Positions 43,219-51,745 of a DNA stretch of 64,000 bases are shown here, one piece after another. The notes beneath the pieces were generated by a model, which did not search any database, was not told the DNA's origin, and saw only the letters and a program-made list of their open reading frames with translations. Position numbers and translations under genes: made by a program. The DNA is from Paludibacteraceae bacterium (GTDB taxonomy: Bacteria; Bacteroidota; Bacteroidia; Bacteroidales; Paludibacteraceae): contig JAKSKW010000008.1 of assembly GCA_024401495.1 (NCBI GenBank), positions 1-64,000 of the forward strand. Reading direction: 5' to 3'. How positions within the stretch are numbered: the stretch's first letter is position 1; the number at the start of each line of letters is the position of its first letter.

Positions 43219-43797
43219 TTATTTCTTCTTTGCTGGAGCAGACGCTGCTTTTGCTGCTGGAGCTGGAGCAGGTTCCGCTGCCGGCTCTTCCTCTTTCTTC
43301 ACATAACCTGGTTCCAAAGTCACATCTCTAACCTCGTCGTCCTTGATGATTAGAATCTCCGATCCCAACTCAGGAAATGCCTCACGAAGTTTCTTTGCCA
43401 TCACAAGTGCGTCTGCATGAGTACGGTAGTCTCCTACTCGTAGTTTCCAGAATGGAGATGAGAAACTTATATAAGTTGTCAGATCAGGAAATTTATCCTT
43501 TAGCTTTTTCTCTCTTGCGTAAGCCTCATCTTTAGACACCTTCTGGTTATTATCCATATACACTTGGATTCTATAGCCAGAGAAAGTGATGTACTTCTTT
43601 GTCTCGTTATCCTTGATCTTTCTGTTTACCAATAGGTTGACCTTAGGATTCTGCTGCAACTTTATAGTGCCATAACCAGGCTGAGTCTTAGCCAAATCCT
43701 TGAAAATATCCTCGTGCTTTGTCTTCTGTGACTGTGCCGACACTGCGAAAGCAAACATAGTCAACAATATAGTCAAACCAAATTTAATATTGCTCAT
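43219..43797 (-). CDS. SPOR-domain exported protein
   Basis: This 192-residue protein has a signal peptide (cleavage near VSAQ). The SPOR domain (about residues 75-155: SGYRIQVYMDNNQKVSKDEA, WKLRVGDYRTHADALVMAKKL) binds denuded glycan strands in septal peptidoglycan. The C-terminal tail (about 168-192) is Ala/Pro/Lys-rich. A -7 element, TATCTTTG, lies on the minus strand at 43821-43828, so this gene probably heads the run that continues into the exported gene, folE and mutS2. Confidence 0.85.
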   Translation of the reverse strand: MSNIKFGLTILLTMFAFAVSAQSQKTKHEDIFKDLAKTQPGYGTIKLQQNPKVNLLVNRKIKDNETKKYITFSGYRIQVYMDNNQKVSKDEAYAREKKLKDKFPDLTTYISFSSPFWKLRVGDYRTHADALVMAKKLREAFPELGSEILIIKDDEVRDVTLEPGYVKKEEEPAAEPAPAPAAKAASAPAKKK

Positions 43798-43820
43798 AAT
43801 CGATAAGTGTATATTTGTTG

Positions 43821-43828
43821 CAAAGATA
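43821..43828 (-). promoter_or_regulatory. -7 element of the SPOR-folE-mutS2 run
   Basis: TATCTTTG on the minus strand lies 24 nt before the SPOR gene start. Confidence 0.5.
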
Positions 43829-43887
43829 TAAAAAATGTTTCAAGTTTCAATAAAATGCTTGTAGAGACGCACGAACACTCTTGTAAT

Positions 43888-44418
43888 TTATAATCCATAT
43901 ACATACCTATACATCTCCCCCACTGCAGTTTCAATTTCATCATCTCCGACGTCGCCGTATGTCATCAACGCCATAGCCACACTTTGTTTATCCGGCGAAT
44001 ATGGAGGTTGAATATATGGACGGGAAGATAGTTTGAATCCACATTTCTCATAAAATGCGATTCGTTTGATGGCCTCTTCCGTCGACGGTAGTTCAACTTC
44101 TAAGATTAACGAAGACGAAAACGAAGACGAAGACGTTAACTGGGCCAACGATTTAGTGCCATAGCCACGTTGACGCAGGCTGTCTGCTATCGCGAAATGC
44201 TCCACGTAGGAGATTCCAGACAACGACCACAAGGTGATGAAGCCAACATTCACATCGCCATCCTGAATCAGCAGACATTGCATCTTATCATTGTAATCCA
44301 CATTGTAGCGCTGCTTGTCGTCCTCACGTCGCTCATCCGACGGGAATGCAGAGTGCATCAAAGTCTCTACAAACTGATAATTAGGATTTTTAGTATCTAT
44401 TTTTGTCAACGTCAACAT
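43888..44418 (-). CDS. GNAT acetyltransferase with hexamer-repeat insert
   Basis: This 176-residue GNAT-fold enzyme has motif A VEHFAIADSLRQRGYGTKSLAQL (about residue 83-105), the acetyl-CoA-binding Q/R-x-x-G-x-G/A pattern, and motif B IAFYEKCGFKLSS (about 130-143). The ATG at 44418 was chosen; upstream codons fall in a GTAGAGACG palindrome. Between the motif A helix and the next strand, residues [11 protein letters not shown] (about 106-116) are encoded by a RACGWW hexamer array. The insert is in frame, so the enzyme may still work, but the loop is unusual. The substrate is unknown. Confidence 0.75.
   Translation of the reverse strand: MLTLTKIDTKNPNYQFVETLMHSAFPSDERREDDKQRYNVDYNDKMQCLLIQDGDVNVGFITLWSLSGISYVEHFAIADSLRQRGYGTKSLAQLTSSSSFSSSLILEVELPSTEEAIKRIAFYEKCGFKLSSRPYIQPPYSPDKQSVAMALMTYGDVGDDEIETAVGEMYRYVYGL
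44108..44140. repeat. Hexamer minisatellite inside the GNAT coding region
   Basis: AACGAA, GACGAA, AACGAA, GACGAA, GACGTT and AAC run in tandem inside the acetyltransferase gene. On the coding strand they read as Ser/Phe/Leu codons. Confidence 0.85.
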
Positions 44419-44448
44419 ATCTTGCCAATACGCCAATTTATAAAAAAA

Positions 44449-44475
44449 GAGACGCAAGGATTTCTCGCGTCTCTA
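44449..44475. repeat. GTAGAGACG-type palindrome
   Basis: AGAGACGC-AAGGATTTCTC-GCGTCTCT pairs over about 8 bp. It separates the DUF4377 gene from the GNAT gene and could act as a terminator. Confidence 0.65.
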
Positions 44476-44498
44476 TCAATTTTAGAAAGATTATTCTA

Positions 44499-44903
44499 TT
44501 ACTTCTTCTTTGCTGGAGCAGCAGTCTTACCTGCCTCTGCGTCACGAGCGGCCTTTGCAGCACGTGCCTCAGCAGCCTTCTTCTGCATCTCCTTCATCTT
44601 ACGATAAGAGTCTGAGTTATCACGACCGATAGTCTTGATCACAACGATTGTATCAGCAGTTGGATCATACTTCTCAACGTGCATTGTGTACTCGTATCCA
44701 CTCTCATAGTAGAAGTTACGGAATCCACCACAGAATGGCTCCCACTGTGTCTTATCCTTACGGCTGTAACCGCGACGGATTTGATAACAACGCTGGTTGT
44801 CCTCAGTAAGAACTTTTTCAGCACTCACTTTCATAAATTCCTGAGCGTTGATACCCGAAATTGTGTAAAGGCATGCCAAAGCAGCCATTATTATCTTTTT
44901 CAT
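44499..44903 (-). CDS. Exported DUF4377-like protein
   Basis: This 134-residue protein has a signal peptide (cleavage near INAQ). Residues about 30-95 have RCYQIRRGYSRKDKTQWEPF, GGFRNFYYESGYEYTMHVEKYDP, fitting the DUF4377 pattern of envelope proteins. A Lys/Ala-rich C-terminal tail (about 105-134) is shared in style with the SPOR protein nearby. The function is unknown. The gene is monocistronic, with a palindrome downstream. Confidence 0.7.
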   Translation of the reverse strand: MKKIIMAALACLYTISGINAQEFMKVSAEKVLTEDNQRCYQIRRGYSRKDKTQWEPFCGGFRNFYYESGYEYTMHVEKYDPTADTIVVIKTIGRDNSDSYRKMKEMQKKAAEARAAKAARDAEAGKTAAPAKKK

Positions 44904-45039
44904 ATCCTAAAGTCTTTATAAATTACAGTAACAAAAATATAATTTTAACCTTGCGATTTAAAAAAAATCTGACTTAAAATCACCCAAATTCATAATTTAA
45001 TGTTTTCAAACACAAATTCAGATGTTTTTTAGCACGTTT

Positions 45040-46392
45040 TTATGGCAACACAGTGCGTTCCAACTCACTCAAATAATCTCTGACCACCTTCCAATCATAG
45101 TAACAACCTGTCACTGTTGGCTTGTCTGAAGGTAGTTTTACCTCACGCTCATTCAGCAAAAACTTAACCAAATACTGGCTGCCGGAAGCGTTTGGATCAC
45201 TCTTACGGTAGAATACCATCTGTAGGTTTCCTGCCATCGGGATAACCGAGAAATCCTGCCAATAGTTGTGAAGCAAATCCAAATCCTTGTGAGCCTCACC
45301 CGCACCGTCAAGGTTGAGCAACGCAACAAGAGGAAGCAAACCAGTGTCGTGGCCAAAACGAAGGTTAGCAGCCACACCATTGCCAGCGATTGCAGCGTCG
45401 GCCTCTATTCTGATCTGCTCCACCAAGAATTTAGCCGAATTTTTACCCACTCCACCGTTTAGCGGACAATTAGCATAATCCTTGTACCAGTATAGATTCT
45501 GAGCCTGCCACTGAGACTCCAACTCTTTAGTTGTGAACACCTTAGTCATGGAGCAGTTACGCTCGTCAAGATTATCCACGTCGACACCCTGCAAAGAGAT
45601 AAGCATATAATAAAGAGTCTTGACGAATTTATCCGCGTTGACATACTTCTTTATCACATTCTTATTTGAGAAGATTTTGTCAAGTACTCCCTTGCCAGAA
45701 TCTATCTTCTCATAGAAGGCCGCAAGCTCAGGATTGCTATTGCCACCGGAAAAATCACCGACCGCCTTTTCATGACACATATAGTACTGATATTTAGCAC
45801 TTGCATCATTATCAATGTCAACATTAGGGCAAATCTTATTCAATTCCTGGCAGAACGATGTCATACTCAAAGCGCAACGCAATACGGTTGTGCTCTTAGC
45901 GTCAATTCTCTTATTTTCGCCCGAGAAGACGTCGGGGAAATTCTTCACCATACGTCTCGCTATTCCACGGTGCTGCTCACGTCCAAGAGGAGTAAGGTCG
46001 CCAGCTCGTTTATCGGCATCTTGGCGTATCTGTTCCATCTCCACAAACAACTGTCGTCCAAACGGTGTCAACCCAGACTCTACTGCGGCTTTTTCAAAAA
46101 TTTCTGCTATATATGAGTAGTCTTCCTGGCTATAGTGATAACGTGAGCCATGACGACCATAATGGCTGATATAAAAAGGAGTGTAACCTTTTGGTGTTTC
46201 AGAAAGCACAGGAAAATCATAAACTCCCGTCTGAACTTTATTGATTCCCTTCACACTTGCGTCGTAAGAGATATAGTTCGAACTGAAGAAATCAGGCTGA
46301 GATTCCAATTCAGCATTTGTAACAGTTGCATACATACATTGAGATATAAAGAGTGTTGCAACAGACGATGTTAAAAGTCGTAACGCATTCAT
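45040..46392 (-). CDS. Histidine-type phosphatase (MINPP/phytase-like)
   Basis: This 450-residue exported enzyme has a signal peptide (cleavage near SQC or YA) and the histidine acid phosphatase motif YGRHGSRYHY (about residue 80), with the nucleophile His, plus the acid HD pair in RFGHDTGLLPL (about 345). LTPLGREQHRGIARRMVKNF is typical of multiple inositol polyphosphate phosphatase-like proteins of Bacteroides. It probably removes phosphate from inositol phosphates or other esters outside the cytoplasm. The gene is monocistronic, with no operon partners. Confidence 0.83.
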   Translation of the reverse strand: MNALRLLTSSVATLFISQCMYATVTNAELESQPDFFSSNYISYDASVKGINKVQTGVYDFPVLSETPKGYTPFYISHYGRHGSRYHYSQEDYSYIAEIFEKAAVESGLTPFGRQLFVEMEQIRQDADKRAGDLTPLGREQHRGIARRMVKNFPDVFSGENKRIDAKSTTVLRCALSMTSFCQELNKICPNVDIDNDASAKYQYYMCHEKAVGDFSGGNSNPELAAFYEKIDSGKGVLDKIFSNKNVIKKYVNADKFVKTLYYMLISLQGVDVDNLDERNCSMTKVFTTKELESQWQAQNLYWYKDYANCPLNGGVGKNSAKFLVEQIRIEADAAIAGNGVAANLRFGHDTGLLPLVALLNLDGAGEAHKDLDLLHNYWQDFSVIPMAGNLQMVFYRKSDPNASGSQYLVKFLLNEREVKLPSDKPTVTGCYYDWKVVRDYLSELERTVLP

Positions 46393-46442
46393 ATATTTAA
46401 TATTATCCTTTCGGCATTTACTGCAAAGTTAAGAAAAAAAAA

Positions 46443-47570
46443 TCATTTTCCTTGTGCCTTTCTCAACGCCTTAAGAACCTTCGCTTTCAATTTTTTATCT
46501 TCTGCATTCTCCCTTTCAATAGTTTCGATACATTTATTAATGTCAAATTTGTGTCCCATCGGAATTTCCAAGTCGAGAAGGACTCTCTGCTGCGTTATTT
46601 CATCCTGACAAGAAAGTTCAGTCACAAACATCGCATATCCTCGCTCCATCCGTCTCAACAGATCATAATTAAATGGTTCTTTAGGACAAAATGGGGAGTC
46701 TTCTTCTTTTCCATAATAATTTTTATAATAATTCAATTGATAAAAACCATATTCGTAACTACAAAGAAAAATTTCAGGAATAGCACGAAATTCTTCATAT
46801 ATAATGGTTTCATTATTGTCTAACAAATATTTTAATCTTTTCTTATGAAGACAATTCTTCTCTCGCTTACAATATTCATTCCATAAAAAGTCGTATTCCT
46901 TATAATCCTTCGCATTCTTGCTCAAAAAAATCAATACAGACAAGTCATACAATTTGTCATTTTTTAAAATAGAATCTCTATACGATTCATACCACGGACA
47001 ACGCTTTCTATCAAAGTTTTCCCATGCAACATAAAAAACATTTGGATCCTGCCTTTCATAATATACATCTGCGATTTGTCGACGGAATTCTTTGTCTGTG
47101 CAATATACAATTAAATTTTTCCTTATTTCATCAGAATCAAAAAAAAAGCCACCACCTTCAAAATCCAAAGAATCACATTCAAAATCCAGAATTTTCCTTA
47201 TAAACGCCTTGTATGACTCTCTTTCGCTTAACGGATAAGTCAAATAGTTTGATAAATAATTAGTTCCCAACAAATACAATAGTTTTCTATAAGAAGAATC
47301 TGGTTCTATACGTAAATCAAATATCATCTTTGTGGTGTCGCCAGTTTCTGACACACAACGCCAAACTATAGAATCATGACATTCTTCATCCACAATGCCC
47401 TCCATATAATAAGAAAGGGCCGGCATCTCTTTATGAAAACGAGGGCAATCGGGCAATATTTTACAAAAGGCACCCGTAGCAGTCTCTTCTCCATCGCTAT
47501 TACTTGATGCACAAACCCACTGACTAACAAACATCAGCAATATCAATATACAGTGTCTTACCTTTAGCAT
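46443..47570 (-). CDS. Exported hypothetical protein, 375 aa
   Basis: This protein has a signal peptide (CILILLMFVSQWVCA). The mature part is rich in aromatic and acidic residues, with Cys pairs (CKILPDCPRF; CKREKNCLHKKRLKYLL). Helical repeats dominate the second half. I recognise no family. The Lys-rich end ERENAEDKKLKAKVLKALRKAQGK looks like a helix. It is adjacent to glmS on the same strand but separated by the glmS terminator, so they are not obviously linked. Confidence 0.55.
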   Translation of the reverse strand: MLKVRHCILILLMFVSQWVCASSNSDGEETATGAFCKILPDCPRFHKEMPALSYYMEGIVDEECHDSIVWRCVSETGDTTKMIFDLRIEPDSSYRKLLYLLGTNYLSNYLTYPLSERESYKAFIRKILDFECDSLDFEGGGFFFDSDEIRKNLIVYCTDKEFRRQIADVYYERQDPNVFYVAWENFDRKRCPWYESYRDSILKNDKLYDLSVLIFLSKNAKDYKEYDFLWNEYCKREKNCLHKKRLKYLLDNNETIIYEEFRAIPEIFLCSYEYGFYQLNYYKNYYGKEEDSPFCPKEPFNYDLLRRMERGYAMFVTELSCQDEITQQRVLLDLEIPMGHKFDINKCIETIERENAEDKKLKAKVLKALRKAQGK

Positions 47571-47595
47571 CGTAATGAGAATTTGATTAAAACAA

Positions 47596-47625
47596 AAAGG
47601 GGCGAACTCACGTTTGCCCCTCTTT
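47596..47625 (-). terminator. Terminator of glmS
   Basis: On the minus strand AGAGGGGC and GCCCCTTTTTG flank a 13-nt loop with a T-run after the stem. Confidence 0.75.
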
Positions 47626-47649
47626 ACATATAGTATAAAATCATCTTGA

Positions 47650-49494
47650 TTACTCTACTGTAACACTCTTAGCAAGGTTACGAGGCTGGTCTACATCACA
47701 ACCCTTAGCCACAGCGATGTGGTAAGACAATAGCTGCAATGGAATTGTTGCCAAGATAGGAACCAAGCACTCAACTGTATCTGGGATAACGATTGAGTAG
47801 TCTGCGATCTTGCTTGCAATCTCGTCGCCCTCAGTAACGATTGCGATAACTCTACCCTTACGAGACTTGATCTCCTGGATGTTGCTGACAACCTTCTCGT
47901 ATGTTGGAGCATTTGTTGCGATAACAACAACTGGCATCTCAGCGTTGATCAATGCGATAGGACCGTGCTTCATCTCGGCTGCTGGATAACCCTCAGCGTG
48001 GATGTAAGAGATCTCCTTCAACTTCAAAGCTCCCTCCAATGCTACAGGGAAGTTGTAACCACGACCTAGATAAATGAAGTTAGAAGCGTAAGTAAAGATT
48101 CTTGCGAAATCCTTGATCTTATCGTTCTGAGCCAAGATAGTCTCAATCTTCTGTGGCAATGCGAACATCTCCTCCAACACGTGGCGGTAGAATGCGTTAT
48201 CGATAGTCTTCTTCTCCTTTGCAAGAGACAAAGCCAACATGATCAAAATCTGAACCTGAGCTGTAAATGCCTTTGTTGAAGCAACTCCGATCTCTGGACC
48301 TACGTGAGTGTAGCAACCTGCACCTGTCATTCTGGCGATGCTACTACCTACTACGTTACAGATACCGAATAGAAGAGCTCCGTTATCCTTAGCCAACTCA
48401 AGAGCTGCCAATGTGTCAGCAGTCTCACCTGACTGAGAGATTGCGATTACGACGTCAGTTGAATTGACAACTGGCTTACGGTATCTAAACTCAGATGAGT
48501 ACTCAACCTCTACCGGAATCTTAGCGAACTCCTCAATTGCATACTTACCGATCAATGCAGCATGCCAGCTTGTACCGCAGGCAGTGATGATGATACGGCT
48601 TGCGTTCAAGAAACGCTCCTTATTATCAATGAAACCACAAAGCGCGATATTGTCCATATCAACATTGATACGTCCGCTTGTAGCCTCCATAACTGTACGT
48701 GTCTGCTCGAAGATCTCCTTTAGCATGTAGTGCTCGTAGTCTCCCTTCTCAAGCTCTGACAAGTTCAACTCAAGCTCCTGGATCTTTGGAGTCTTCTCTA
48801 CGTTAGCGATAGTCAACACCTTGATCGACTTACCCTTAGTAAGGATAGCGATCTCCTCGTCTGCCAAGTAAACAACCTTGTTTGTGTACTCGATGATTGG
48901 TGTTGCGTCAGAAGCCAAGAAATATTCGTCGTTGCCGATACCAACAACAAGTGGGCTACTCTTTCTTGCAGCGATGATTGTCTCAGGGTGTCCCTTCTCA
49001 ATGACTGCGATAGCGTATGCACCTACAACCTGGCTTAATGCCAACTGCACTGCTGTGCAAAGGTCACAGTTGTTCTCCTTCTTAACAAACTCGATAAGCT
49101 GAACAAGAACCTCTGTATCAGTTGTACTTCTGAATGTATATCCCTTAGCAATCAAAGTCTCCTTGATGACTGCGTAGTTCTCGATGATACCGTTGTGGAT
49201 CAAAGCAAGATTCTCGCTCTGTGAGTAGTGAGGGTGAGCATTGCAGTCGTTTGGCTCTCCGTGAGTTGCCCAACGTGTGTGCGCGATACCGATGTTACCA
49301 CTCAAATCCTTGTCTCTTGCGAATGCCTCCAAATCAGAAACCTTTCCTTTCGATTTGTAAACGTTCAATCCTCCTTTATCGTCTATCATAGCGACGCCGG
49401 CGCTATCATAACCTCTATATTCAAGACGGTGCAAACCCTTGATCAAAATTGGGTATGCTTCTTTAGTCCCTATGTAACCTACAATTCCGCACAT
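47650..49494 (-). CDS. glmS: Glutamine-fructose-6-phosphate aminotransferase (isomerizing)
   Basis: This 614-residue enzyme makes glucosamine-6-phosphate for peptidoglycan and LPS. The class II amidotransferase domain begins MCGIVGYIG (Cys2 nucleophile), with GLHRLEYRGYDSAGV and IAHTRWATHGEPNDCNAHPH. Two SIS sugar-isomerase domains follow (ITACGTSWHAALIGKYAIEE about residue 300; FIYLGRGYNFPVALEGALKLKEISYIHAEG about 470). It ends DQPRNLAKSVTVE, the C-terminal hallmark. Codon use is that of a highly expressed gene. No glmS ribozyme-like leader was seen. Confidence 0.95.
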   Translation of the reverse strand: MCGIVGYIGTKEAYPILIKGLHRLEYRGYDSAGVAMIDDKGGLNVYKSKGKVSDLEAFARDKDLSGNIGIAHTRWATHGEPNDCNAHPHYSQSENLALIHNGIIENYAVIKETLIAKGYTFRSTTDTEVLVQLIEFVKKENNCDLCTAVQLALSQVVGAYAIAVIEKGHPETIIAARKSSPLVVGIGNDEYFLASDATPIIEYTNKVVYLADEEIAILTKGKSIKVLTIANVEKTPKIQELELNLSELEKGDYEHYMLKEIFEQTRTVMEATSGRINVDMDNIALCGFIDNKERFLNASRIIITACGTSWHAALIGKYAIEEFAKIPVEVEYSSEFRYRKPVVNSTDVVIAISQSGETADTLAALELAKDNGALLFGICNVVGSSIARMTGAGCYTHVGPEIGVASTKAFTAQVQILIMLALSLAKEKKTIDNAFYRHVLEEMFALPQKIETILAQNDKIKDFARIFTYASNFIYLGRGYNFPVALEGALKLKEISYIHAEGYPAAEMKHGPIALINAEMPVVVIATNAPTYEKVVSNIQEIKSRKGRVIAIVTEGDEIASKIADYSIVIPDTVECLVPILATIPLQLLSYHIAVAKGCDVDQPRNLAKSVTVE

Positions 49495-49617
49495 AAATTT
49501 CCAAAATTTGTTATATAACGCAAATTTATACTTTAATTATTAAAAAGCAAGTGTTAAATTATATTCAAAACTTCAGTTTTCTTAAATAATGTTAACGCTC
49601 CTGAACATGCTTGCCGT

Positions 49618-50418
49618 TTAACACTCTACTCCCCTTGAGAAAGCTTCCTGCAGCAATACTGTTTTGAACTTTGAGTTAGGCAGAATTTTTCTGAATGGGA
49701 ATAACAAAGAGACGAATATATTCAACGGGAACTTATATATCATCTTCATTTTGCAATATGCCTTCCTGAAATTAAACTGTTCTATCAAGAATCCCTGAAT
49801 ATTAGAGTGTTGTGTAACACTTCTCCACCCAGCATTAACATAAGACAACTGACGCTCTTGCAAATAATGCTGGTTCATGGCGAAGAACAATCCATAAGAC
49901 GGATATGTGTTATCCAAATAAGCAGGATCAATCTTTACTGATTCGTATTCACACATATTCTCAAAAATATGTACAACAGACCATGCTACTGGGGCGTTAT
50001 CCTCTAAACAAAACATCATCCAAGCATCGTAATCCTCTTTTGCCGACACATCTCGGAACAAGGTCTCCAATGCTTCTTTTGAAAGTGGGGTGCTCTTTAC
50101 CTTGTATTTTGCAAATGCGTTGTAATAGATATCTATTCCATACTTTAACAACTCTTCCAACGTTGCTTTACGAATCTCATACGTTTTCTGAGCCTTTCTC
50201 ACCTTAGTTCTTACCTTTTTCGAAAGCTCTTCCATGTCACCAAACTGGTCTTTGATGACAGCATAAAAACTGGACTCGGAAGTGGAATCAAAATCAAAAG
50301 TCTCACGGATCGCAAATCCTCCCTTTTTGAATAAAGCCTTACATTCCTCATCACTAAATTTTGAACTATTATGAGGTGCATGTTCTGACACCCATACACC
50401 TTTGTAGAGTTTACTCAT
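49618..50418 (-). CDS. GNAT/FemAB-like acyltransferase
   Basis: This 266-residue protein has no signal peptide. Its central part (about 60-210) has RTKVRKAQKTYEIRKATLEELL, then FCLEDNAPVAWSVVHIFENMCEYESVKIDPAYL and LSYVNAGWRSVTQHSNIQGFLIEQFNFRKAYCKM, the order of a GNAT/FemAB-type acyltransferase core. The substrate is unknown; FemAB relatives add amino acids to peptidoglycan or lipids. The C-terminal 40 residues are amphipathic. It starts 37 nt downstream of the aminotransferase gene on the same strand, so the two may be co-transcribed. Confidence 0.65.
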   Translation of the reverse strand: MSKLYKGVWVSEHAPHNSSKFSDEECKALFKKGGFAIRETFDFDSTSESSFYAVIKDQFGDMEELSKKVRTKVRKAQKTYEIRKATLEELLKYGIDIYYNAFAKYKVKSTPLSKEALETLFRDVSAKEDYDAWMMFCLEDNAPVAWSVVHIFENMCEYESVKIDPAYLDNTYPSYGLFFAMNQHYLQERQLSYVNAGWRSVTQHSNIQGFLIEQFNFRKAYCKMKMIYKFPLNIFVSLLFPFRKILPNSKFKTVLLQEAFSRGVEC

Positions 50419-50455
50419 TCTAAGTTATAAATTTTATGTCATTAAAGTTTTCCCC

Positions 50456-51673
50456 TTACAATCTCGACATTGCCTCTTCTACATCTGCCTTCTCAGAGAA
50501 TCCTGAGAATCTGACATAGCCTTCTCCTCCAGGACAAAATCCGACTCCAGGTGTACAAACAATCGATTTTTCATAAAGCATCTGTTCAAAGAATCTCCAC
50601 GAGTTAACTCCGTCTGGTGTTTTCACCCATAAATATGGAGAGTTGTCTCCACCAGCCACCGTCAACCCGATAGACTGCAATTTTTCTTTGATCATCTTGG
50701 CATTCGCCATATAGTAATCAGCAATCTGATGCATCTGTTTCTGTCCTTCTGGCGTATAAATAGCTTCAGCAGCACACAACCCCAAATATGGGATTCCTGA
50801 GAATTTAGATGTCTGACGACGTCGGCACAACTGGTTGAGCGACATCGCTTTGCCCATCTCTGTATATGCCACAACCTCGTTTGGAATGATAGTGAATCCA
50901 AAGTTGGTGCCGGTATATCCCGTCGTCTTCGAGAAACTTCTCAATTCGACAGCAACTTTTTGCGCTCCCTTGATCTCATAGATGGAACGTGGCACTTTCT
51001 TCTGTCTCACATAATGAGCGTGCGACGCATCATATATAATAAGGGTGTGGGTATCGTTGGCATACTTAACCCATTTCTTCAACTCATCGGTTGTAAGCGT
51101 TGTGCCTGTAGGATTGTTCGGCAAACTCAAATACACAACATCCAATCGTTCTTTCGGTATAGACGGCACAAAGTTATTCTCTGCGTTGCATGGCAAATAG
51201 ACGAGGTTGCTCCATCGTCCGTCCTCCATCTTCAATCCAGATCTTCCGCTCATCACTGTGTTGTAGATGAACGCAGGATACGACGGGTCAAACACTCCAA
51301 TTATATTATCTCGGCTCAACAAATCCAACACGTCTGCCGCTGCATTGCGCGGATCATCATTGATAAAGATATCGTCAGTAGAAAGTTTTATTCCGTTGCT
51401 TTCGTAGTCAGTTTTGAGGATTCGAGTCTCCAAAGCCTTCAAACGCTCAGGTATATCCGTCGACTTGGTAGCATGAGACGAAGCCATCATCTCAAGATTC
51501 TGGCGGAACGAATCAACATATTCTCCCTGAAGAATATGGTTGGAATCTCCAGCGTCGAGATGGATAACCTTAGATCCAGGACGTGTTATCTTGAATATAT
51601 TTACTTTTCTATGAATCTCCGTGAAAAGATAATTTTCAGGTAGCTTCAAATAATCTTCGTTCAATAATGCCAT
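50456..51673 (-). CDS. Divergent DapL-like aminotransferase (class I/II)
   Basis: This 405-residue fold type I PLP enzyme resembles LL-diaminopimelate aminotransferase in length and opening (MALLNEDYLKLPENYLFTEI). The PLP-lysine motif is RSFSKTTGYTGTN (about residue 245), with SLPNNPTGTTLTTDEL and IIYDASHAHYV. But the usual DapL motif G-I-G-D-T is replaced by LDAGDSNHIL, and the substrate-binding stretch after it reads FINDDPRNAAADVL. The catalytic Lys and PLP residues are kept, so it is probably active, possibly on a different amino acid. Downstream is the acyltransferase gene. Confidence 0.75.
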   Translation of the reverse strand: MALLNEDYLKLPENYLFTEIHRKVNIFKITRPGSKVIHLDAGDSNHILQGEYVDSFRQNLEMMASSHATKSTDIPERLKALETRILKTDYESNGIKLSTDDIFINDDPRNAAADVLDLLSRDNIIGVFDPSYPAFIYNTVMSGRSGLKMEDGRWSNLVYLPCNAENNFVPSIPKERLDVVYLSLPNNPTGTTLTTDELKKWVKYANDTHTLIIYDASHAHYVRQKKVPRSIYEIKGAQKVAVELRSFSKTTGYTGTNFGFTIIPNEVVAYTEMGKAMSLNQLCRRRQTSKFSGIPYLGLCAAEAIYTPEGQKQMHQIADYYMANAKMIKEKLQSIGLTVAGGDNSPYLWVKTPDGVNSWRFFEQMLYEKSIVCTPGVGFCPGGEGYVRFSGFSEKADVEEAMSRL

Positions 51674-51710
51674 CTGTTCGGAATTAAGTAAAATCTCTTT
51701 CTAAAAAAAG

Positions 51711-51734
51711 GAGACGTGAACAAACGCGTCTCCA
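51711..51734. repeat. GGAGACG palindrome
   Basis: GGAGACGTG and CGCGTCTCC flank a 6-nt loop between recJ and the aminotransferase gene. It probably terminates recJ. Confidence 0.55.
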
Positions 51735-51745
51735 ATGTTCCAATA

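Noticed and set aside
47570..49520. glmS ribozyme or riboswitch upstream of glmS
   Set aside because: The short leader (about 49495-49617) shows no ribozyme-like pairing and this class is not expected in Bacteroidota.
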